DNA of 25,312 nt from IMG/VR virus record IMGVR_UViG_3300046010_006354, positions 1 to 25,312 of that record; one strand, 5' to 3'. Positions 21,131-25,312 of the stretch are shown here, piece by piece; the stretch's first letter is position 1; the number at the start of each line of letters is the position of its first letter. The notes under the pieces were generated by a model that was not told the DNA's origin, searched no databases, and was given only the letters and a program-made list of their open reading frames with translations. The stretch comes from a virus. Position numbers and translations under genes: made by a program.

Positions 21131-22747
21131 ATGAAATTCATCATCGATTTTAAAAACGATTTATCAGAACAAGAAATCACTAACTACATTACCTCAGTAA
21201 ATGGAACAGTAGTTAAGACTTTTCAGTTAACAGAAAAAACTTTTTTGGTAGATTGCCCATCAGAACCAACTTTTGATGCTACCATACACGAACATATTAT
21301 TAATGATGATGAACATCATGTGCAATTACTTAATTCTACTGTAATATTTGACCAGACATGGGGATCAACCACTCTAGCAGGTCCTACAGTTACTATTTCT
21401 ACAACTGATAATAATGATTGGTGGAAAAATTATGTAATTAAAAAACCAAAATTTGATGAACCTTCGTATACTGTTGATAGAAAAGGCACAGGATATGTAG
21501 TTTATGTTATGGATAGTGGTTGCGATATATCCCATCCTGATTTTGTTGGAAGACCGATAAGTAATTTGTTTTCTTTTACTGGTAACTTTACTGATTCAAA
21601 TGGTCATGGTACCGGACTTGCTAGTGTTATAACTGGTAATACCTGTGGCATTTCTAATGCCACTGTCAAAGTTGTTAAAATTTTCCAAAATGACACACCA
21701 ACTAAACAAAGTGATATGGTTAATGCGTTAGACGCAATTTATAACGATTTTATACAAAATGATTACGAAAATGCTGTAATAAATTGCAGTTGGACAATAA
21801 GCAAGAATACCTTTATAGAATCGAAATTTCAAATTTTACATAATATGGGATGTGTAATTGTAGCAGCCGCTGGAAACAATGGCACACCTATTGAGGATGT
21901 AACTCCTGCTAGTATGAATAGTGCAATCACGATAGGAAGTTATAATCAAGATTTGCAACCATGTGATTTTAGTAACTACACAGGTAGTGCTGTAAGTGTT
22001 ACACAAGCAGCTACAAATCACGGGGCGTTAGATGGGTGGGCTCCTGGTATTGATATTTATGTAGCTTTAATTAACAACGGTTACGGATTAATGGCAGGAA
22101 CAAGTATTTCGACTGCCATTCAAAGTGCAGTAATAGCCTATAATTTGACAACTTATGCATTATCGGTACCTAGAAATCTACCACATAATGATTTTGTAGC
22201 ACAATCAAGTTTGTCAAGATTAAATATTTTAGACCTTAGTGATCCTAAATACGTTGATTCAAAAAATGCTATAGCCACTGTTCATACTGAAGTTGCTGAT
22301 GTAACTAACGGGTCATATTCTGCTGCGTCATTGGCATATTCTGGAACAAACTTCTCACAGCGCATATGCGATCCTAGAGCATATAAACGCCTTGAAATTA
22401 ATGGAAATTTACCAGCTGGATTTACAGTTGACCAGTACGCTATGTTTGGCGGAGGCCCAGCACAAACAGTTACTGAAATTACTACAGTTGAAGTTCCTTT
22501 CGTATTGATTGACAACGAAGATAAAGAGTTTCCTTTTATGTTTAAAATAGTAACTGTCCCTAGTGACTGGAATATAGGTGACGGTACGAATGATCCAACG
22601 CTGGATTTGATCTTACAGGGCGGCTGTAGTCAACGAGACTGTTCAAATCCAGGCTGCTTTAATAATTGTGGAGCCTTCTTATGCAATCAATATCCTGACA
22701 AAGGTTGTGCTTATGGTGTCGGCGCACGGTGCGAATGTTATTTCTAA
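21131..22747 (+). CDS. Subtilisin-like serine protease (peptidase S8)
   Basis: A 538-residue protease. Residues 1-65 resemble an I9-type propeptide/inhibitor domain (MKFIIDFKNDLSEQEITNYI). The catalytic triad is visible: Asp128 (VMDSGCDISHPDF), His159 (SNGHGTGLASV) and Ser325 (MAGTSISTAIQ), with Asn249 in VAAAGNNG as the oxyanion residue. There is no signal peptide, so it acts in the cytosol or as part of the virion. The last 41 residues contain eight cysteines (GGCSQRDCSNPGCFNNCG and on), an unusual tail. The middle part 380-500 is a beta-rich extra domain. It may process structural proteins or help entry; no substrate can be named. An AAGGAA ribosome site precedes the ATG. Confidence 0.88.
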   Translation: MKFIIDFKNDLSEQEITNYITSVNGTVVKTFQLTEKTFLVDCPSEPTFDATIHEHIINDDEHHVQLLNSTVIFDQTWGSTTLAGPTVTISTTDNNDWWKNYVIKKPKFDEPSYTVDRKGTGYVVYVMDSGCDISHPDFVGRPISNLFSFTGNFTDSNGHGTGLASVITGNTCGISNATVKVVKIFQNDTPTKQSDMVNALDAIYNDFIQNDYENAVINCSWTISKNTFIESKFQILHNMGCVIVAAAGNNGTPIEDVTPASMNSAITIGSYNQDLQPCDFSNYTGSAVSVTQAATNHGALDGWAPGIDIYVALINNGYGLMAGTSISTAIQSAVIAYNLTTYALSVPRNLPHNDFVAQSSLSRLNILDLSDPKYVDSKNAIATVHTEVADVTNGSYSAASLAYSGTNFSQRICDPRAYKRLEINGNLPAGFTVDQYAMFGGGPAQTVTEITTVEVPFVLIDNEDKEFPFMFKIVTVPSDWNIGDGTNDPTLDLILQGGCSQRDCSNPGCFNNCGAFLCNQYPDKGCAYGVGARCECYF

Positions 22748-22750
22748 AAA

Positions 22751-23605
22751 ATGCATTGGGCAAAAATAAATGGCAATGTAGTAGATTTTAGTGTCGCAGA
22801 ATTAAATAGATGTTCTGTGCAGGAAGCTGCAAAATTAACCATAACTAAAATTCTTCAAAACTATCCTCCACCTTATAATTTAATGATAAGTGGAGGAATA
22901 GATAGTCAAGCCATGTTATATTTATGGAATAAATTTGGTTCTGACTTTATACCCACATCAGTCCTTTATAATTCAAATTTAAATTTGTACGATGTGATGG
23001 ATTTAAATAATTTAAATGTTAAATACAATTTTAAAATTAAGTATATAAATTTTGATATTTTATCTTTTTATGAAAAAGAGGTTCATGATTATGCCTTAAA
23101 ATACAAATGTAGCAGCCCTTGTATTAACGCACATATTAAAATGTCAGAAAACCTTCAAGGCACCGTTATATTTTCCGGAGATTTTATAGCAGCACAGAAA
23201 CCAGTTTTATCAAATGCTATATTAGGATTGTATAGGGCAAGTTTACAAAGGGAGAATTTAATCCCATATTTTTTTCTGCACACGCCTGAGTTAGCATACT
23301 CTATGCAAAAACCAATAATATCTGAGCCAACTTATGCCGACATTGAACAAGTTGGCTATGATTTTAAAATTGCTAACTATAAAAATAACCATCTTCCGAT
23401 AACACCTCAAAAACAAAAATCGACTGGCTTTGAAAAAATCAAAGATATTTATGATGAAAAATATGCACATCTAGTTCCGCCAATTAATAGGCTTAGGTTT
23501 GCTAAAAAAGCTAGTAAGAGAACATTTGATTTACTGTTAAGGTATCCGTATGAAATTATGTTCGGAGACCAGCCGCTTCAGTTTATAATTAACAAATTGG
23601 GCTAA
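22751..23605 (+). CDS. PP-loop ATPase, asparagine synthetase-like domain without glutaminase
   Basis: A 284-residue protein. MISGGIDSQAM (about 45-55) is the PP-loop SGGxDS motif of N-type ATP pyrophosphatases such as the synthetase half of asparagine synthetase. Adenylation of a carboxylate or similar substrate is expected. No N-terminal glutaminase (Cys2) domain is present, so it would need free ammonia, another nucleophile or a sulfur donor. CSSPCINAH has two cysteines that might take part. The C-terminus is basic (FAKKASKRTF). It starts 3 bases after the subtilase stop, with no clear ribosome site, so translation is probably coupled. Similar stand-alone PP-loop proteins occur in large marine phages. 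Confidence 0.7.
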   Translation: MHWAKINGNVVDFSVAELNRCSVQEAAKLTITKILQNYPPPYNLMISGGIDSQAMLYLWNKFGSDFIPTSVLYNSNLNLYDVMDLNNLNVKYNFKIKYINFDILSFYEKEVHDYALKYKCSSPCINAHIKMSENLQGTVIFSGDFIAAQKPVLSNAILGLYRASLQRENLIPYFFLHTPELAYSMQKPIISEPTYADIEQVGYDFKIANYKNNHLPITPQKQKSTGFEKIKDIYDEKYAHLVPPINRLRFAKKASKRTFDLLLRYPYEIMFGDQPLQFIINKLG

Positions 23606-23612
23606 TGAGTGT

Positions 23613-23641
23613 TTGACTTTTATTAAAACTTGATATATAAT
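23613..23641 (+). promoter_or_regulatory. Sigma70-type promoter at the start of the non-coding region
   Basis: TTGACT (23613-23618), 17 bases, TATAAT (23636-23641): 11 of 12 consensus positions with ideal spacing. Transcription would begin near 23648. A TAAATA motif (23665-23670) just downstream could add a late start. It is followed by no long gene, only a short ORF and a hairpin. Confidence 0.65.
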
Positions 23642-23677
23642 TACACAATATTAATTCACAGGACTAAATAAATTACT

Positions 23678-23812
23678 ATGATAAACTTTACTTGTAACAT
23701 ACTAAAACATCAGGCATTATGGTCTATTCAAGCCATGAATACCTTTGCGCCAGTATATCCAACAAGTAACCGTGGCACAGAGGATTCAAGAGGTGACCAG
23801 GGGACTAGGTAA
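23678..23812 (+). CDS. Possible 44-residue peptide
   Basis: ATG at 23678 opens 44 codons to TAA, beginning MINFTCNILKHQALW and ending RGDQGTR. An AGGA lies 14 bases upstream, further than usual. It resembles no family I know. It sits entirely inside the candidate short RNA, and its last codons overlap the first CCAGGGG element, so translation could affect which hairpin forms. It may also be a chance frame. Confidence 0.3.
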   Translation: MINFTCNILKHQALWSIQAMNTFAPVYPTSNRGTEDSRGDQGTR

Positions 23813-23836
23813 AGTCTAAGTAGTAAAAGATTTATC

Positions 23837-23870
23837 AAGCCCCTGGGAAACTAAAAAGTCCCAGGGGTTT
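23837..23870 (+). terminator. Strong hairpin, terminator-like
   Basis: AAGCCCCTGGGA (23837-23848) pairs with TCCCAGGGGTTT (23859-23870) over 12 bases with one G-T pair and a ten-base loop. The T-run after it is only three, so termination strength is uncertain. It separates the first short transcript from the second promoter. Confidence 0.6.
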
Positions 23871-23888
23871 CCAATTACATAGTTATAT

Positions 23889-23917
23889 TTGACAAAAAAT
23901 GGAGAATAAAGTAGAAT
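23889..23917 (+). promoter_or_regulatory. Sigma70-type promoter upstream of the tRNA region
   Basis: A perfect TTGACA (23889-23894), a 17-base spacer and TAGAAT (23912-23917) match 11 of 12 consensus positions. Transcription would begin near 23924 and read through the structured segment and the four tRNAs. It overlaps the first codons of the 53-residue frame, so that frame would lack its start on this transcript. Confidence 0.6.
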
Positions 23918-24060
23918 TCAAAACTTACAAATTTACAGATTGGTCGAGGCACACTTTTTTGACACCAGAACAACGAAAACAGTTGTTGACTGAAAAAATT
24001 GAACGTGCTAAGATGCAATATCTTGCTAATCAAAAATGTCCGGCTAGGGCATTTAGATGA
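23899..24060 (+). CDS. Small protein of 53 residues, unknown function
   Basis: Starts MENKVEFKTYKFTDWSRHTF, continues LTPEQRKQLLTEKIERAKMQ and ends KCPARAFR. The composition (helical, charged, PEQRKQ-type turn) looks like a real small phage protein. No ribosome site is visible before the ATG, and a sigma70-type promoter overlaps its first six codons. It would have to be translated from a transcript starting upstream, or the promoter is spurious. No family is recognised. Confidence 0.45.
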   Translation: MENKVEFKTYKFTDWSRHTFLTPEQRKQLLTEKIERAKMQYLANQKCPARAFR

Positions 24061-24282
24061 TTAGAAGCGTGACAAGGCAACGAGGGCCGGCACACAACGC
24101 TATATAAAATGTGACGAACGGGCGGACTGTAGGATGGAGTCTCTTTTGTGAGACAAAAAATTACAGGCTAGTGTATAACACTAGCATAGCGTAGAAATAC
24201 GCTATTCTATAATATATTGAAGAACAACGCCCTTGGAACACGAAACTAAGACCAGCACTCAGTATATTATAGAATAGTGTAT
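24061..24282 (+). ncRNA. Structured non-coding segment upstream of the tRNAs
   Basis: This stretch has no convincing ORF on either strand but dense inverted repeats: AGCGT/ACGCT (24066-24070 with 24097-24101); GTCTC/GAGAC (24139-24154); GCTAGTGT/ACACTAGC with a three-base loop (24167-24185); ATAGCGTA/TACGCTAT closed by a GAAA tetraloop (24186-24205); and an 18-pair stem (24202-24219 with 24260-24277, one T-G pair) enclosing 40 bases. The last three helices abut, the fourth and fifth sharing four bases. It ends six bases before tRNA-Gln. It may be a structured RNA or a processing leader; its class is unknown. Confidence 0.5.
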
Positions 24283-24357
24283 AGGGGGTTCGCCAAGTGG
24301 TAAGGCATCTGATTTTGATTCAGACATTCGGTGGTTCGATCCCATCACCCTCTGCCA
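24283..24357 (+). tRNA. tRNA-Gln (anticodon TTG)
   Basis: A 75-base cloverleaf. Acceptor AGGGGGT pairs with ACCCTCT with one G-T pair; D stem GCC/GGC; anticodon stem TCTGA/TCAGA with loop TTTTGAT; T stem GGTGG/CCATC with loop TTCGATC. Discriminator G and encoded CCA follow. Reads CAA, an AT-rich-favoured Gln codon. Confidence 0.95.
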
Positions 24358-24365
24358 AACAATTT

Positions 24366-24440
24366 GCCTCATTAGCTCAGTGGTAGAGCACCGTCTTGAT
24401 AAGGCGTAGGTCCGTGGATCGTTCCCACGATGAGGCACCA
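24366..24440 (+). tRNA. tRNA-Ile (anticodon GAT)
   Basis: A 75-base cloverleaf eight bases after tRNA-Gln. Acceptor GCCTCAT/ATGAGGC is perfect; D stem GCTC/GAGC; anticodon loop TTGATAA; T stem CGTGG/CCACG. Encoded CCA is present. Two oddities: pair 27-43 is C-T, and the T loop is ATCGTTC instead of the usual TTCGA-type, so positions 54 and 58 are A and T rather than T and A. Confidence 0.88.
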
Positions 24441-24447
24441 AACAATT

Positions 24448-24523
24448 GGGGGATTAGCTCATCTGGGAGAGCGCCTGTTTTGCAAGCAGGAGGTGATCGG
24501 TTCGAGTCCGATATCTTCCACCA
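24448..24523 (+). tRNA. tRNA-Ala (anticodon TGC)
   Basis: A 76-base cloverleaf. Acceptor GGGGGAT/ATCTTCC contains two G-T pairs; D arm GCTC/GAGC; anticodon stem CCTGT/GCAGG with loop TTTGCAA; T stem ATCGG/CCGAT with loop TTCGAGT. Discriminator A and encoded CCA follow. It is seven bases from tRNA-Ile. Confidence 0.95.
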
Positions 24524-24529
24524 ATATAA

Positions 24530-24605
24530 CTCCGTATAGCGTAATCTGGTAGCGTTCCTGGTTTGGGGCCAGGCGGTTGGGGTTCAAATCCTCATACGGA
24601 GACCA
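24530..24605 (+). tRNA. tRNA-Pro (anticodon TGG)
   Basis: A 76-base cloverleaf. Acceptor CTCCGTA/TACGGAG is perfect; anticodon stem CCTGG/CCAGG with loop TTTGGGG; the T loop begins TTCAAAT. Discriminator A and encoded CCA are present. It ends the cluster; a protein gene begins 17 bases later. Confidence 0.94.
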
Positions 24606-24621
24606 ATAAAAAAGGAATGAT

Positions 24622-25312
24622 ATGCTAACAGATAGTATAGAAATACCACTTGAGTATTTTTCATGTACTTCAGGAGATACTGAACTTAGAGTAAATGAAA
24701 ATCATATCTCATTATATGAGAATGGCCAAAGTTGGATGGGTTTAAATTTAACAACAAAATGGCAAGCTAATGAATTTGTTTTTGAACTAAGTGAAGCTAA
24801 TGGCATTTGTATTACCACTGGATTAGGTTTAGGAGTGATTCAAACCTTATTGCTTAAAAATCCAAAGGTCACTAAAGTTGTAGTATATGAAAAAAATAAA
24901 AATGTAATCAATATTTTTCATGAACTTGTTAGTAAAAATAAGTTTGACATATCTAAACTTGAAATTATACATTTTAATGCTGATGACATACAAAATGTTT
25001 CATGTGATTGTATGTTTTTAGATCATTTTGAACATGAACCTTATAATGAAATTGTAGATCGGGTAAAAAATATTTCAGAACAAAATACCTGTAATTTATT
25101 GTGGTATTGGCCGGGAGTAAAACATTTCACTACATTCTGTGTATCGTCAAGTTTACCATTGAATAATTCTTCGTTTCAAATTTGGAAAAATTTAACTGGT
25201 ATCAAAAATTTGCCCAATGAATTGACAGATTTGCAATTGAATTACATTACTAAAGTTCGCACGGTATACATTGACCTCTTTAAGGGTTATCAAAAAACAG
25301 AAACTGAAAATC
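24622..25312 (+). CDS. Methyltransferase-like Rossmann protein, cut off by the window end
   Basis: An open frame from ATG at 24622 to the window edge, 230 codons without a stop. An AAAAAAGGA ribosome site lies a few bases upstream. The product begins MLTDSIEIPLEYFSCTSGDT. The segment ICITTGLGLGVIQTLLLK looks like the glycine-rich SAM-binding motif, followed by VVVYEKNKNVINIF (acidic residue at the end of strand 2) and CDCMFLDHFEHEPYNE (strand 4 and catalytic region), an order typical of class I methyltransferases and spermidine-synthase-like folds. The substrate is unknown and the C-terminus lies outside the window. Confidence 0.6.
   Translation, partial: MLTDSIEIPLEYFSCTSGDTELRVNENHISLYENGQSWMGLNLTTKWQANEFVFELSEANGICITTGLGLGVIQTLLLKNPKVTKVVVYEKNKNVINIFHELVSKNKFDISKLEIIHFNADDIQNVSCDCMFLDHFEHEPYNEIVDRVKNISEQNTCNLLWYWPGVKHFTTFCVSSSLPLNNSSFQIWKNLTGIKNLPNELTDLQLNYITKVRTVYIDLFKGYQKTETEN

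Larger units (their letters stand above)
23648..23873 (+). ncRNA. Candidate short transcript between promoter and terminator
   Basis: The stretch runs from the predicted start of the sigma70-type promoter to the end of a strong hairpin. It would give an RNA of about 225 bases. CCAGGGG occurs twice (23797-23803 and 23861-23867) around one CCCCTGG (23840-23846), so the hairpin has two possible partners. It may be a small RNA, an attenuated leader or a short mRNA for the 44-residue frame. The class is not recognised. Confidence 0.4.

Noticed and set aside
23648-23873. tmRNA or known riboswitch
   Set aside because: No tRNA-like ends, tag peptide or recognised aptamer core could be seen; kept only as an unclassified RNA candidate.
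24259-24441. Minus-strand 60-residue frame over the tRNAs
   Set aside because: It is the antisense of tRNA-Gln and tRNA-Ile; the cloverleaf pairs explain the sequence.
1-25312. CRISPR array, insertion sequence or integrase/attachment site
   Set aside because: No regularly spaced direct repeats, transposase or integrase motifs were found. tRNAs can serve as attachment sites, but here they belong to the phage and no integrase is present.

Overview
This is an AT-rich, densely packed window from a large tailed bacteriophage, probably a marine or aquatic T4-like myovirus infecting a Gram-negative bacterium. The evidence is a class Ia ribonucleotide reductase set (nrdA, nrdB, glutaredoxin), a PAAR spike-tip protein followed by large virion-type proteins, a SleB-type lysin with a small membrane protein, a TAAATA motif at several gene-block starts resembling T4-type late promoters, a tRNA cluster with encoded CCA ends, and many host-derived metabolic genes. 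All genes lie on the + strand and many overlap by 4 bases (ATGA). No terminase, portal, capsid or polymerase gene is present, so the T4-like label is tentative. There are no photosynthesis genes. ADP-heptose enzymes and an IscU with the LPPVK motif suggest a heterotrophic proteobacterial host.

Layout. 1-4523: tail of an unidentified gene, nrdA, an SGNH-like protein, nrdB and glutaredoxin (dNTP supply). 4532-9033: small Sm-like protein, PAAR protein, a 613-residue protein ending in a Hint-like (intein/hedgehog) domain, and a 692-residue Gly/Thr/Pro-rich virion-type protein. 9046-9990: sigma70-like promoter, cell-wall hydrolase and holin candidate. 10027-13130: SAM synthetase, a DUF2452-like protein, hypotheticals (one only 53 residues), IscU, a DUF1289 protein and a Cys/His-containing small protein. 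13127-15952: sugar cassette of NAD-dependent epimerase, C-methyltransferase and glycosyltransferase. 15955-17056: a Pho-box-like promoter, pstS and an intrinsic terminator. 17144-20814: AhpC, the two halves of HldE as separate genes in reversed order, a cupin, a small HAD phosphatase, HldD and AhpD. 20842-23605: zinc-ribbon protein, subtilase and a PP-loop ATPase. 23606-24605: two sigma70-like promoters, a hairpin with an alternative partner, a 53-codon ORF, a structured non-coding segment, and tRNA-Gln, -Ile, -Ala and -Pro. 24622-25312: a methyltransferase-like gene running off the end.

How the genes may work together. nrdA/nrdB/grx feed phage DNA synthesis and pstS may keep phosphate flowing under host PhoB control. 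AhpC and AhpD match the mycobacterial-type peroxidase/adaptor pair. HldE kinase, HldE adenylyltransferase and HldD are three steps of ADP-L-glycero-D-manno-heptose synthesis; with the cupin, HAD protein and upstream sugar cassette they point to modification of a surface glycan or virion glycosylation. IscU plus DUF1289 suggests help with Fe-S assembly.

Most notable points: the AhpC/AhpD pair, the three-repeat Pho box, the Hint domain on a virion-type protein, the split and reordered HldE, and the promoter-rich structured RNA region before the tRNAs. All assignments come from reading motifs by eye; no database search was run.
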